From: Pseudomonadota bacterium
GTDB taxonomy: Bacteria > Pseudomonadota > Gammaproteobacteria > Burkholderiales > Rhodocyclaceae
Assembly: GCA_018262235.1 (NCBI GenBank)
Contig: JAGTRY010000020.1
Span: 1-42,743 of the forward strand
Length of the DNA stretch: 42,743 nucleotides
Reading direction: 5' to 3'
The notes under the pieces were generated by a model that saw only the letters and a program-made list of their open reading frames with translations, did no database searches and had not been told where the DNA came from. The translations under genes were made by a program, and so were the position numbers. Each line of letters begins with the position of its first letter. The first letter of the stretch is position 1. Of the stretch, positions 8,759-17,536 are shown in pieces.

Positions 8759-9383
8759 ATCTGCCGGAAAAAATCACGGCCGCTGCTATGGTCAGCAAGG
8801 CCGCACCGCTTACCCGTTCGATGCTGCGGACGCGCGCGATGAAATGCGCGATCACGCGCGGATGGCCGGCTGCTGAAGCAATCGCCAGATCCCAGACCAG
8901 TACCGTGATGACCATCCACAATCCGTACAGGCGCTGAACGAATATTGGGGTCTTAGGGTGGATCACCAGGGAAAACAGGCTGGCGTAGAACAGCGAGTTT
9001 TTCGGGTTCAGGATTCCGGAAAGGAAACCTGCGCCAAACTCGCGCCACCAGCGACTGCTTTCTTGTTCCTGTACAGAAGTGGCCGTCCATGTCAGCTGAC
9101 CGGCGTGACCCAGGAAACGCCAGCCCAGCCAGGCCAGATATACGCACCCGGCCCACTTGAGCAGCGTGAACAAGGGGCCGCTGTCGCGTAGCCAGGCCAC
9201 ACCACTCAAGGCGATGGCAATGAACACCGCATTGGCCAGGGCCACACCGACACATACCCCACTGGCTTTGCGTACGCCGTGGAGCATGGCACTGCGCAGT
9301 ACCAGGAAAAAGTCCGGGCCAGGGCTCAACAAGGCAAGGAAATGTGCCCCGGCAACGAGTGCAAATTGTGACCAGATGTTCAT
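8757..9383 (-). CDS. LysE/RhtB family amino-acid exporter
   Basis: This 208-residue inner-membrane protein belongs to the LysE/RhtB translocator family, which exports amino acids or derivatives by proton antiport. The diagnostic N-terminal motif LALLSPGPDFFLVLRSAM is at about residues 17-34, and SGILNPKNSLFYASLFS at about 120-136 is the second conserved loop. About six hydrophobic helices are visible. An excellent AGGAGG site lies 8 bases before the ATG. It follows the AraC-type regulator gene on the same strand with a 39-base gap, which suggests the regulator controls it. The substrate cannot be told from sequence. Confidence 0.93.
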   Translation of the reverse strand: MNIWSQFALVAGAHFLALLSPGPDFFLVLRSAMLHGVRKASGVCVGVALANAVFIAIALSGVAWLRDSGPLFTLLKWAGCVYLAWLGWRFLGHAGQLTWTATSVQEQESSRWWREFGAGFLSGILNPKNSLFYASLFSLVIHPKTPIFVQRLYGLWMVITVLVWDLAIASAAGHPRVIAHFIARVRSIERVSGAALLTIAAAVIFSGR

Positions 9384-9422
9384 GTAGCAACCTCCTGAAA
9401 ACAGGTGGCTAGCTTGGTCGAA

Positions 9423-10244
9423 TCAGCGCGACAGATCTTGAAGGAAATTGCGCTGATATTGGCGCGGGGTGACTGCCACGCGTTGCTTGAAGGCGCGCTG
9501 GAAGTGGCTCTGGTCGGCAAAGCCCAGATGCAACGCAAGCTCGGTGAGTGGCATGCCCTGATCGAGGAGGATACGCGCTCGATTGATGCGTGCGTCCAGC
9601 TGCCAGGCGTGCGGGGTCATGCCCACGGCCCGGCGGAAAGCGCGCACGAAATGGTAGCGACTCAAGCCGGCCGTGTGAGCCAGCAGCGCCAGTGGCAAGG
9701 GCTCTGTGCATCGGGCCATGATCAAGGCTTTGAGTTGCGCGAGCTTGGCTGGGGGAAGCCCGTCTCCGGCATGTACGGCTTTCAGCGGCCCGAACACCTC
9801 GCCGGCAAAGTGGATCAGGGCGGCTTCCTTGTCCGGATTTTCATCGCAGCCGAACAGGCTGGCGTTCAACCGCGTCAGCGCAGCATGGATGGATTGTGGT
9901 GAGCGTGCTGCGCCGGTTTGTGTCAGGGCCACGGCGTCGAGTTGCCCCATTTCGCCGACGACTTCCTGCAGCCATGTTTCGTCCAGCGTCAGCATCTGGT
10001 ACGCCCAGGCCTGATTTGGCGCCGGATTGCAAGCATGTACAGCGCCGGCAGGGACCAGCACCACATCACCGCGGCCAAGTGCTTGCCTGCGATCATCACA
10101 GGTGAAGACCGAGCAGCCTGCATCGACGGTACCAATCGAGATGCCCGGGTGCGTATGGGGAGCGTAGCAGGCACGGCTGTCGCGGGCGCAGCGGCTTTCG
10201 GCAAAAGGCAGCGCTGGGGAACGCCAGAAACGGTGGGAAGACAT
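9423..10244 (-). CDS. AraC family transcriptional regulator
   Basis: The 273-residue protein has an N-terminal cupin-type ligand domain (HTHPGISIGTVDAGCSVF, about residues 30-50, and GDVVLVPAGAVHACNP at about 60-75) and two C-terminal helix-turn-helix motifs. The first is LALLAHTAGLSRYHFVRAFRR with GMTPHAW, and the second is TELALHLGFADQSHFQRAFK. It lies directly upstream of the LysE exporter and divergently from the DUF2238 gene, with 93 bases between their starts. AraC regulators paired with LysE exporters are common in proteobacteria. The inducer is unknown. Confidence 0.93.
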   Translation of the reverse strand: MSSHRFWRSPALPFAESRCARDSRACYAPHTHPGISIGTVDAGCSVFTCDDRRQALGRGDVVLVPAGAVHACNPAPNQAWAYQMLTLDETWLQEVVGEMGQLDAVALTQTGAARSPQSIHAALTRLNASLFGCDENPDKEAALIHFAGEVFGPLKAVHAGDGLPPAKLAQLKALIMARCTEPLPLALLAHTAGLSRYHFVRAFRRAVGMTPHAWQLDARINRARILLDQGMPLTELALHLGFADQSHFQRAFKQRVAVTPRQYQRNFLQDLSR

Positions 10245-10337
10245 GCTGCGAGTGTACTCTCCGTTCAGGTTTGTGATGCCGGCAGGCGCGGGTCCAAGTG
10301 GCGCTACACTGCCAGCTCTTTGCTGCTTCTGCCCGAG

Positions 10338-10991
10338 ATGCCCATGTTCAATCGTTCTGCTGTCTTGCCCGGTGTGCTGCTCGTATGCGTGAGCCTCGCG
10401 CTGATCTGCTCAGGCCTTGCGCCCTTTGACCGCCTGACCTGGCTGATGGAGGTGGCGCCAGTGCTGATCGTATTGCCCTTGTTGATGGCCACCCGCCAGC
10501 GCTATCCGCTCACTGGATTGCTCTATGGTCTGATAGCCGTCCATGCCATGGTTTTGATCGTGGGAGGCGCTTACACCTATGCACGGGTACCACTGGGCTT
10601 CTGGCTGCAGGACTGGCTGGGGCTCGCCCGCAACCCTTATGACCGTATCGGCCACTTCATGCAAGGTCTGGTGCCGGCACTGGCTGCGCGTGAAATATTG
10701 TTACGCGGGGCTTACGTGAAAGGCCGGCGCATGGCGGCGTTTCTGTGCATTGCCATCGCCATGATGATCAGCGCGTGCTATGAACTGGTCGAGTGGGGGG
10801 CGGCGCTCGCTCTCGGCCAGGGCGCCGACGAATTTCTCGGTACGCAAGGCGACCCGTGGGATACGCAATGGGATATGTTCATGGCGCTGATCGGTGCAAG
10901 CATCGCAATGCTGCTGCTTGCGCGCTGGCACGATGAGCAGATGTACAAGTTGCACGGAATGCTTGTACGCAACCTGCCGTTCGGTGCGTGA
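10338..10991 (+). CDS. DUF2238 family integral membrane protein
   Basis: The 217-residue product has about six hydrophobic helices and the DUF2238 signature: NPYDRIGHFMQGLVPALAAREIL, ACYELVEWGAALALG, and FLGTQGDPWDTQWDM. These invariant His, Glu and Asp residues in or near membrane helices suggest a metal or redox role, but the function is not known. The open frame extends upstream to 9918 across the AraC gene on the other strand, so the first Met near the family start (10338, or 10344) is preferred. Neither has a strong ribosome site. Confidence 0.85.
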   Translation: MPMFNRSAVLPGVLLVCVSLALICSGLAPFDRLTWLMEVAPVLIVLPLLMATRQRYPLTGLLYGLIAVHAMVLIVGGAYTYARVPLGFWLQDWLGLARNPYDRIGHFMQGLVPALAAREILLRGAYVKGRRMAAFLCIAIAMMISACYELVEWGAALALGQGADEFLGTQGDPWDTQWDMFMALIGASIAMLLLARWHDEQMYKLHGMLVRNLPFGA

Positions 10992-11103
10992 CGGATATGC
11001 AGGGAATTTCGAAGCTGTTCACGGCCTTGCTGCGAGGCTGTTATCGGGGCTTGATGTGCAATGCTCCGCTGACAACATCCTGCTGCAGGTCGTAAACAGT
11101 TTT

Positions 11104-11220
11104 TCAGTGCTGGCCTTGAACCAGAATTGATACCAACGGCATGCAGGCGACGACCAGTGCGGTGGCCCAAGTCGCAATTGCTGCGTAGGCGTCTTTGCGT
11201 GAAGTTTCCGGTGTATTCAT
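11104..11220 (-). CDS. Small single-helix membrane protein, 38 residues (second of a pair)
   Basis: A 38-residue frame from ATG at 11220 to TGA at 11104 is preceded by a good TGGAG site. The N-terminus is polar (MNTPETSRKDAY) and residues about 13-34 form one hydrophobic helix containing ALVVACMPLV. It aligns without gaps, full length, with the neighbouring 38-residue frame at 11291-11407: 11 identical residues including a shared ALVVA-x-x-P-x-V core. Both have their own ribosome site, which supports real translation. No family is recognised; function is unknown. Confidence 0.65.
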   Translation of the reverse strand: MNTPETSRKDAYAAIATWATALVVACMPLVSILVQGQH

Positions 11221-11290
11221 GATGGATTGGCTCCAGCTAAAACCCGAGTGGCCGGCCTGTTTCGTTGTGGTGTGCAACGGATAAGCTGGA

Positions 11291-11407
11291 TCAGATCGTG
11301 TTGTGAAAGGTCAGGATGACTGCCGGAGTGATGGCTACGACCAGTGCAACGCCCAAGGCGACAGTGTTGGCGGCGGCGGATGCGGCGGATTTGATGGTTT
11401 TTTTCAT
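11291..11407 (-). CDS. Small single-helix membrane protein, 38 residues (first of a pair)
   Basis: The frame runs from ATG at 11407 to TGA at 11291, with a near-perfect AGGAG site 7 bases upstream. The peptide starts with a basic head (MKKTIKSAAS), has an alanine-rich stretch, then a hydrophobic helix with ALVVAITPAVIL. It is the upstream partner of the 38-residue frame at 11104-11220, 70 bases apart on the same strand, and is its paralogue. The frame is technically open back to 11692 over yaaA, but the ribosome site and composition put the start at 11407. It could be a membrane-active regulator, a toxin-like peptide or a helper of a membrane complex; nothing decides this. Confidence 0.7.
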   Translation of the reverse strand: MKKTIKSAASAAANTVALGVALVVAITPAVILTFHNTI

Positions 11408-11527
11408 GATCTTTCTCCTGGGGAAGGGGGTTTGCGCTGTCAGCGCGGATCTCGCGTTGACGGTTTCATTATTCGAGCGGATGGCGGAGAAGTCCAAGTG
11501 AGCTTTTGGATGTTTGTATCCATTTGA

Positions 11528-11555
11528 TTTATAAGAATTAAATTTAATATTTGAA
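11528..11555 (-). promoter_or_regulatory. Candidate promoter of the small-protein pair, with an internal palindrome
   Basis: Read leftwards, TTCAAA (11555-11550), a 16-base spacer and TATAAA (11533-11528) resemble a sigma-70 promoter. The spacer contains the perfect 12-bp palindrome ATTAAATTTAAT (11537-11548), a possible operator. The stretch is clearly more AT-rich than its surroundings and is shared with the upstream region of yaaA. Confidence 0.45.
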
Positions 11556-11637
11556 TGGCTTGAACGGTTTTTTCTATACCCCCGCGGGCATGGGCCTTGG
11601 GCTATCATTTGTTCCCGACATTGACGATGCTGAACCC

Positions 11638-12414
11638 ATGTTGCTTGTGATTTCTCCGGCCAAGTCGCTTGATTACAAAACGCCCGTGCCACTTTCCCGG
11701 CACTCCCAGCCGGCGTTTCTGGAGCATGCCGAGCGTTTGATCGCGATCCTGCGGGACAAGAGTCCGGCCGAGATCGCCAAGCTGATGACGCTTTCTGATC
11801 CGCTTGCCATCCTGAATGTGACGCGCTATGCCGAGTGGTCGCGGCCCTTTACCCCGCAGAATGCGCGCCAGGCCATCTATGCCTTCAATGGCGACGTGTA
11901 TGAGGGATTGGCGGCGGCAACGCTCAATGCGGATCAGATGGACTTCGCCCAGCGCCACCTGCGCGTGCTTTCAGGTCTGTACGGTCTGCTGCGCCCGCTT
12001 GATCTGATGCAGGCTTATCGCCTGGAAATGGGCAGCCGGCTTGCCAATCCGGCGGGACGCGATCTGTATGCCTATTGGGGCGATACCATCACCGATGTCT
12101 TGAATGCCGAATTCAAAACGCTTGCAGCGGAGCCAGTGCTGGTGAATCTGGCGTCCGAGGAATACTTTAAAGCCGTGCGGCCAAAGAGGCTTGCTGCCCG
12201 CGTGGTGACCCCCGTATTTGAAGAGCGCAAGGGCGCGGGCTACAAGATCGTGAGTTTCTACGCAAAACGTGCCCGCGGGCTGATGAGTCGCTATGCCATC
12301 GTCAATGGTTTCACGGAGCCTGAAGCGCTCAAGGGATTTGATGCGGAAGGCTATGCGTTCGCTCCTGCTGCGTCGGAAACGGATCGCTGGGTATTTCGAC
12401 GCGACGGTTCATGA
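11638..12414 (+). CDS. yaaA: Peroxide stress protein YaaA
   Basis: The 258-residue product matches the YaaA/DUF328 family: start [16 protein letters not shown], central [27 protein letters not shown], then [24 protein letters not shown] and [17 protein letters not shown]. In E. coli YaaA lowers free iron and protects against hydrogen peroxide. The frame could start at 11551, but family alignments begin at [10 protein letters not shown], so 11638 is used; the ribosome site is weak. It diverges from the pair of small membrane proteins. Confidence 0.95.
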   Translation: MLLVISPAKSLDYKTPVPLSRHSQPAFLEHAERLIAILRDKSPAEIAKLMTLSDPLAILNVTRYAEWSRPFTPQNARQAIYAFNGDVYEGLAAATLNADQMDFAQRHLRVLSGLYGLLRPLDLMQAYRLEMGSRLANPAGRDLYAYWGDTITDVLNAEFKTLAAEPVLVNLASEEYFKAVRPKRLAARVVTPVFEERKGAGYKIVSFYAKRARGLMSRYAIVNGFTEPEALKGFDAEGYAFAPAASETDRWVFRRDGS

Positions 12415-12484
12415 TTTGTTGTCGTGCGGTTTTGGTTGTACCGATTTCCGACTCACTACTCCCCATTTCAATTCCTGATTCACC

Positions 12485-13618
12485 ATGATCCCTATCAGCA
12501 GCCAGTTTGACAGCGGCAACATCGAAGTGCGCGATGCCTCTGATCCGCAGGATATCCGACTCGCCATCCGCCCGGATGCCGGTGGCGAATTCATGCAATG
12601 GTTCCATTTCCGTCTGCACGGCGTACGCGGTCAGGCACTGCGACTGGTGATCGAGAATGCCGGCGCCTGCAGCTATGCCGATGGCTGGCATGGCTATCGC
12701 TGCGCGGCAAGTTACGATCGTGCCGACTGGTTCCGTATTGCGCAGACGAATTATGACGGCCAGCAGTTGGAGATCGAGTTCACGCCTGAGGCGGATACCG
12801 TCTGGCTGGCGTATTTCGAGCCCTATTCGCAGGAACGCCGACTGGATTTCCTGGGCCGCTGCAGTCGTTCTCCGCTGGTTCGGGTGGAATGCATCGGGAC
12901 GAGTCTGCAAGGGCGTGATCTGGATGTCCTGCATATCGGGGATGGACCGAAACAGGTGTGGGTGCAGGCGCGCCAGCATCCGGGCGAGAGCATGGCCGAG
13001 TGGTTCATGGAAGGGTTCATCGAGCGCTTGCTGGATGTGGCCGACCCGGTGGCGCGTGAATTGCTCAAGCGGGGCAGTTTCCACTTGATCCCGAACATCA
13101 ATCCGGACGGCAGCGTGCTGGGGCATCTGCGCAGTAACGCGGCTGGTGTGAATCTCAATCGTGAATGGCATGCGCCGACGCTGGCACGTAGTCCCGAAGT
13201 GTTGCATGCCCAAGTTGCGATGAAAAAGACCGGCGCGGATCTTTTTCTTGATATCCATGGTGATGAAACCCTGCCTTATGTCTTCATTGATGGCAGCCAC
13301 ATGGTGCCGGGGTACGGTGAGAGCAACCTTGCACGCCAGGCGGCTTTCCTTGAAAACCTCAAGCGTGTCAGTCCGGACTTCCAGACCGAACAGGGCTATA
13401 GCGATGATCGTTTTACCGATGAGATGATGACCCTGTGTTCAAAGTGGGCGGCAGCCACTTTTGGCTGCGTGGCACTGACCCTCGAAATGCCTTTCAAGGA
13501 CAATGCCAATGCACCCGATCCACGGACTGGCTGGAACGGTGCACGCAGCCAGCGCCTGGGTGCGGCCTTCCTGCTGCCGATGCTGGCACATTTGCGGGAC
13601 TCGGTAATTCCGGGCTGA
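12485..13618 (+). CDS. M14 family zinc carboxypeptidase, cytosolic carboxypeptidase-like
   Basis: The 377-residue protein has an N-terminal beta-sandwich of the cytosolic carboxypeptidase type (about 1-120, with FMQWFHFRLHGVRGQ) followed by an M14 catalytic domain. Zinc ligands are H165 and E168 in RQHPGES and H258 in DIHGDE; the arginine in NLNREW (R226) and the general base E334 in LTLEMPFKD are present. No signal peptide is seen, so it should be cytoplasmic. Bacterial members resemble eukaryotic tubulin deglutamylases but their substrates are largely unknown. It ends 23 bases before a strong terminator. Confidence 0.9.
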   Translation: MIPISSQFDSGNIEVRDASDPQDIRLAIRPDAGGEFMQWFHFRLHGVRGQALRLVIENAGACSYADGWHGYRCAASYDRADWFRIAQTNYDGQQLEIEFTPEADTVWLAYFEPYSQERRLDFLGRCSRSPLVRVECIGTSLQGRDLDVLHIGDGPKQVWVQARQHPGESMAEWFMEGFIERLLDVADPVARELLKRGSFHLIPNINPDGSVLGHLRSNAAGVNLNREWHAPTLARSPEVLHAQVAMKKTGADLFLDIHGDETLPYVFIDGSHMVPGYGESNLARQAAFLENLKRVSPDFQTEQGYSDDRFTDEMMTLCSKWAAATFGCVALTLEMPFKDNANAPDPRTGWNGARSQRLGAAFLLPMLAHLRDSVIPG

Positions 13619-13641
13619 TCTGGAACAGATCGCGGGGATGT

Positions 13642-13678
13642 AAACGACAAAGCCGGCATCAAGCCGGCTTTGTCGTTT
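13642..13678. terminator. Bidirectional intrinsic terminator
   Basis: AAACGACAAAGCCGGC (13642-13657) and its exact complement (13663-13678) form a 16-bp stem with a 5-base loop. A/T-rich ends on both sides allow it to work for the M14 gene on the plus strand and the DUF1015 gene on the minus strand, which converge here. Confidence 0.85.
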
Positions 13679-13692
13679 GCTGTGGATGTGAC

Positions 13693-14931
13693 TCAGTCAA
13701 TTCCGTGCGAAGCCATGCCATCAGCCAGTTTCGGTTCGAACCAGGTCGACTTCGGCGGCATTACCTGACCCGCGTCGGCAACCGACATCAGATCGTTCAT
13801 GGTGGTGGCATACATGGCAAAAGCCACGGCCATTTCGCCGCTGTTGACGCGTTTTTCCAGTTCTGGCAAGCCGCGGATGCCCCCGACGAAATCAATGCGT
13901 TTGTCACGGCGCAAGTCAGCAATGCCAAGGATCGGGTTCAGCACATGGGTGGTGAGAAGGCTGACATCCAGGCGTTCGACCGGATCTGCCGGAATCAACT
14001 CCGGCTTGATGTTGAGCTGATACCACTGGCCGGCCAGATACATGCCGACTTCGCCGTAGCTTGCCGGCTTGACCGGAGCGTTCGCCGGGGTGACCTGATA
14101 GGCCGTGGCAATCCTGGCAATCAGTTCGTCCTTGGAAAGTCCGTTCAGGTCGCAGACAACGCGGTTGTAGTCGAGGATCTTCAGCGCATGCGCCGGGAAG
14201 ATGACTGACAGGAAGTAGTTGTAACTTTCCTCGCCTGTATGGTGAGGATTGGCGCTGCGCCGTGCGGCGGCGACGCGCGAGGCGGCGGCCGAACGATGGT
14301 GGCCGTCGGCAATGTAGAGCGCGGGCAGGGCGTCGAAATTCCTGGTGATCTGTTCGATGGTGGCTGCGTCACGAATCACCCACAAGGTGTGACGGATGCC
14401 GTCGTCTGCCGTGGCATCGGCATCCGGCGTGCCGGCAATGGTTGCGGCCAGTACGGCGTCGATGGCCGGTGCTTCCGGGTAGGCCAGGAAGACCGGACCT
14501 GTCTGGGCACTCAGCGCTTCGATCTGGCGGACGCGGTCGTCTTCTTTGTCGGGGCGGGTGAACTCGTGTCGTTTGATGCGGTTGGTGTCGTATTCGATGA
14601 CCGATGCTGCGGCTACGATGCCGGTCTGTACGTGGCTGCCCATGATGATGCGATAGACGTAGTAGCAGGCCTGTTCATCACGAACGATCACCCCGGCATC
14701 CAGCATCTTCTGCATGTTTTCGGCTGCCTTGGCATACACGACCGGAGAATAGGAGTCCGTGTCGGCCGGCAGATCGATTTCTGGTTTGGAAATGTGCAGA
14801 AAGCTCCAGGGTTTGCCGGCAGCACGCTCACGGGCCTCGCTGGATGAGAGCACGTCATAGGGCGGGGCGATGATCTCGGCAGCGCGACCGGCTGCCGGGC
14901 GCAGGGCTTTGAAGGGCGTAATCAGGTGCAT
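13693..14931 (-). CDS. DUF1015 family protein
   Basis: This 412-residue soluble protein matches DUF1015: N-terminal LITPFKALRPAAGRAAEIIAPPYDVLSS, RHEFTRPDKEDDR (about 125-140), the invariant LYIADGHHRSAAASR, and C-terminal KRIDFVGGIRGL. The ADGHHR motif recalls a nucleotide or phosphate site, but no reaction is established. It is followed downstream by the shared terminator. The gap to aroG, which reads in the same direction, is 43 bases, so co-transcription from aroG is likely. Confidence 0.9.
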   Translation of the reverse strand: MHLITPFKALRPAAGRAAEIIAPPYDVLSSSEARERAAGKPWSFLHISKPEIDLPADTDSYSPVVYAKAAENMQKMLDAGVIVRDEQACYYVYRIIMGSHVQTGIVAAASVIEYDTNRIKRHEFTRPDKEDDRVRQIEALSAQTGPVFLAYPEAPAIDAVLAATIAGTPDADATADDGIRHTLWVIRDAATIEQITRNFDALPALYIADGHHRSAAASRVAAARRSANPHHTGEESYNYFLSVIFPAHALKILDYNRVVCDLNGLSKDELIARIATAYQVTPANAPVKPASYGEVGMYLAGQWYQLNIKPELIPADPVERLDVSLLTTHVLNPILGIADLRRDKRIDFVGGIRGLPELEKRVNSGEMAVAFAMYATTMNDLMSVADAGQVMPPKSTWFEPKLADGMASHGID

Positions 14932-14974
14932 GGTTGTGTACCTTTGTTCTAAGAGGGGAAAAATCTTGCAGGAC

Positions 14975-16051
14975 TCAATTGCGGCGGCTGGCGATCACGT
15001 CACGCAGTGCAGCACGAGCGTCGCACAGCATTTGCGTCGTGGTGTCCCAACTCACACACGCATCGGTGACCGAGCAACCGTAACGCAGTTCGGCCAGATT
15101 TGCGGGAATAGGTTGGTTACCTGCTTCGATGAAGCTTTCGATCATTGCGCCAACAATTGAGCGGCTGCCGTCGCGGATCTGGCTGACTACATCTTTCAGC
15201 ACCAGCGGCTGCATCTCCGGCTTCTTCCAGGAATTTGCGTGCGAGCAATCAATGACGACATTGGGGGCCAGCTTGGCTTTGAGCAAGGCCTGTTCCGCGA
15301 GTGAAACGGATACCGTATCGTAGTTGGGCCGGCCACCGCCGCCACGCAGCACGACATGGCTGTAATGATTGCCGTGGGTCCGTACGATGCAGGTTTCCCC
15401 CTGTTCGTTCATACCTAGGAAACTGTGCGGATTGGAAGCTGATAGACAACCATTAACGGCCGCTTCCAGTGAGCCATCGGTACCGTTCTTGAAGCCCACC
15501 GGCGTAGACAGGCCAGACGCGATTTCGCGGTGAGTCTGTGATTCTGCCGTACGCGCACCAATCGCGGCCCAGCTCAGCAGATCGCCATAATATTGGGGAG
15601 CAATCGGATCGAGCGTTTCGGTCGCAGCTGGCAAGCCGATTTCCGCGACTTCGAGCAGGAACTGGCGTCCGCGCAGCATGCCTTCCTCGATGTGGAAAGA
15701 GTCATCCATGCGTGGATCATTGATGAAGCCTTTCCAGCCGACTGTTGTGCGCGGTTTTTCGAAATACACGCGCATCACCACGTAGAGCGTATCCGCCAGT
15801 TCTTCGGCAAGAACCTTCAAGCGCCGAGCATAGTCGAGACCGGCGACCGGATCGTGGATCGAACAGGGGCCGACGATGATCATCGGGCGCGGATCTTCCC
15901 GGTCCAGAATCCGTTTGATCGTGGTGCGCCCCATCTCGACCGTGGCGGCCGCCGTGTCGGTCAGAGGGGCACTGGCCTTGATCTGGGCCGGTGAAGGCAT
16001 CGCATCGAACGAAGCGATGTTGAGGTTTTCAGTTGACGCGTGGGTCATCAT
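14975..16051 (-). CDS. aroG: 3-deoxy-7-phosphoheptulonate (DAHP) synthase, class I
   Basis: It condenses phosphoenolpyruvate with erythrose 4-phosphate in the first step of aromatic amino-acid synthesis. The 358-residue length and motifs fit the AroF/G/H type: MIIVGPCSIHDP (about 57-68), VYFEKPRTTVGWKGFINDP, GFKNGTDGS, RGGGGRPNY and VIDCSHANSWK with metal-binding His. Which amino acid inhibits it cannot be told from these motifs, so aroG is a generic symbol. Start taken at 16051; MM at the start leaves 16048 possible. No clear ribosome site is seen. Confidence 0.93.
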   Translation of the reverse strand: MMTHASTENLNIASFDAMPSPAQIKASAPLTDTAAATVEMGRTTIKRILDREDPRPMIIVGPCSIHDPVAGLDYARRLKVLAEELADTLYVVMRVYFEKPRTTVGWKGFINDPRMDDSFHIEEGMLRGRQFLLEVAEIGLPAATETLDPIAPQYYGDLLSWAAIGARTAESQTHREIASGLSTPVGFKNGTDGSLEAAVNGCLSASNPHSFLGMNEQGETCIVRTHGNHYSHVVLRGGGGRPNYDTVSVSLAEQALLKAKLAPNVVIDCSHANSWKKPEMQPLVLKDVVSQIRDGSRSIVGAMIESFIEAGNQPIPANLAELRYGCSVTDACVSWDTTTQMLCDARAALRDVIASRRN

Positions 16052-16082
16052 GGCGCTGTTGATACGTAACGGAACAAAAACA

Positions 16083-16106
16083 AAAAGCCCGCATGCGCGG
16101 GCTTTT
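16083..16106 (-). terminator. Intrinsic terminator downstream of rpmG
   Basis: AAAAGCCCGC (16083-16092) pairs with GCGGGCTTTT (16097-16106) around an ATGC loop. On the minus strand it ends in a T-run just before the aroG start, so it separates the rpmB-rpmG unit from aroG. Confidence 0.85.
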
Positions 16107-16176
16107 CGGTAAAACGGTACAGCAGGTCGAAACCAGCCTTGGGGGTCAGGTGCAGGCCGCGCCGTGCACCTTCGCC

Positions 16177-16344
16177 TTACTTGAGCTTGGTTTCTTTATA
16201 TGCAACGTGCTTGCGTACAACCGGATCGTACTTGACGAATTCAAGCTTTTCCGGGGTGGTACGCTTGTTCTTGTTGGTGGTATAGAAGTGGCCGGTACCC
16301 GCAGAGGATTCCAGTTTGATCTTTTCGCGACCGCCTTTAGCCAT
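16177..16344 (-). CDS. rpmG: Large ribosomal subunit protein bL33
   Basis: A 55-residue frame from ATG at 16344 to TAA at 16177 encodes a basic protein with the L33 pattern: [35 protein letters not shown] and [14 protein letters not shown]. The zinc-binding cysteines found in some L33 forms are absent, so this is the zinc-free type. It follows rpmB by 39 bases, the standard rpmB-rpmG arrangement. Confidence 0.97.
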   Translation of the reverse strand: MAKGGREKIKLESSAGTGHFYTTNKNKRTTPEKLEFVKYDPVVRKHVAYKETKLK

Positions 16345-16383
16345 TTTTAATCTCCGCTAATCTGATTGAGTCGATGCAGGCGC

Positions 16384-16620
16384 TTAGAGCTTCTCGCCGC
16401 GAGCACGCAGTTCGGCCAGAACGGCTTCAATGCCCTTCTTGTCGATGGTGCGCAGACCGGCGTTGGACACGCGCAGACTGACCCAACGGTTTTCTGCTTC
16501 GACCCAGAAACGACGATTCTGCAAATTCGGCAGAAAACGACGCTTGGTTCGGTTGTTGGCGTGGGAAACATTGTTCCCCACCATTGGGCCCTTGCCCGTA
16601 ACTTGACAAACTCGAGACAT
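16384..16620 (-). CDS. rpmB: Large ribosomal subunit protein bL28
   Basis: The 78-residue protein starts [20 protein letters not shown], followed by [19 protein letters not shown] and [17 protein letters not shown], all standard for L28. It is the first gene of the rpmB-rpmG operon and has a clear sigma-70 promoter 36-65 bases upstream. Confidence 0.98.
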   Translation of the reverse strand: MSRVCQVTGKGPMVGNNVSHANNRTKRRFLPNLQNRRFWVEAENRWVSLRVSNAGLRTIDKKGIEAVLAELRARGEKL

Positions 16621-16655
16621 TTCTCGCTCCGGTACGTGGTTCCGTAAAGCCCGCG

Positions 16656-16685
16656 ATTATAGCTAAAAACCCGGGGAGGACTCAA
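16656..16685 (-). promoter_or_regulatory. Sigma-70 promoter of rpmB-rpmG
   Basis: Read leftwards, TTGAGT (16685-16680), an 18-base spacer and a perfect TATAAT (16661-16656), with a GC-rich start region (CGCGGGC) after it as expected for a stringently controlled ribosomal promoter. Confidence 0.75.
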
Positions 16686-16801
16686 GCTTTGCTGGCAATC
16701 TGAGGGCAAGACTATAACAGGCCTTACCCCGTAAAGGAAATATTGCTGACATTTTCGTTCCAGAGGCAGGCGGCAGGGGTGATTTGAGCTGAAGTTTCAG
16801 T

Positions 16802-17479
16802 CTAGAGCAAACCGCGTTCGGCAAAAGAAACCGGCGAAGAGGCGCCGGCAACGATGAAGTGATCGAGAACTTGCACATCGACCAGCGCGAGGGCCTGTTT
16901 CAGGGCCTTGGTCAGCATTTCATCAGCACGGCTCGGTTCGCAGGCACCCGATGGATGGTTGTGGGCCAGGATGACTGCCGCGGCATTTCGGGCGAGTGCC
17001 AGCTTGACTACTTCTCTCGGATATACCGATGTCTGGGTCAGGGTCCCGCGAAACAGTTCGCATGCATCGAGCAACCGGTTTTGCGCATCAAGCAGCAAGA
17101 TCATGAAGACTTCGTGCGGCAACTGAGCCAGGTGCAGTCTCAGCCAGTCGCGCACTGTTCCAGGCGAAGCGAGCAGGTCACGCTCTTTCAAGGTTTCGCC
17201 CAAGGCACGACGGGAGAGTTCCAGCACAGCCTGGAGCTGGGCATATTTGGCTGCCCCCATTCCGGGTACAAGCTTGAATGCGGAAAGCGGTGCATTGCAC
17301 AGTCGGTTCAGGCTGCCGAAGTGATTGATCAATTCGCGCCCCAGATCGACTGCACTTTTCCCTCGTATGCCCACACGCAGGAAGATGGCCAGCAATTCTG
17401 CATCGGACAGGACGGTGGCGCCTCTGGCAAGCAGGCGCTCGCGAGGACGTTCATCTTCAGGCCAGTCGGTGATTGCCAT
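16802..17479 (-). CDS. radC: RadC family JAB/MPN-domain protein
   Basis: The 225-residue protein has an N-terminal helix-hairpin-helix region ([14 protein letters not shown]...[15 protein letters not shown]) and a C-terminal JAB1/MPN-type metal domain with [17 protein letters not shown] (H-x-H...D). RadC proteins were once linked to DNA repair; the true role is unclear. The frame extends 10 residues upstream to 17509, but family members start at [14 protein letters not shown], so 17479 is preferred. It diverges from coaBC. Confidence 0.93.
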   Translation of the reverse strand: MAITDWPEDERPRERLLARGATVLSDAELLAIFLRVGIRGKSAVDLGRELINHFGSLNRLCNAPLSAFKLVPGMGAAKYAQLQAVLELSRRALGETLKERDLLASPGTVRDWLRLHLAQLPHEVFMILLLDAQNRLLDACELFRGTLTQTSVYPREVVKLALARNAAAVILAHNHPSGACEPSRADEMLTKALKQALALVDVQVLDHFIVAGASSPVSFAERGLL

Positions 17480-17536
17480 CGTGCTTGCAGATAGAATTGC
17501 GGGATACAAGGATTTTCACCTGACAGGAAGCGGCGA

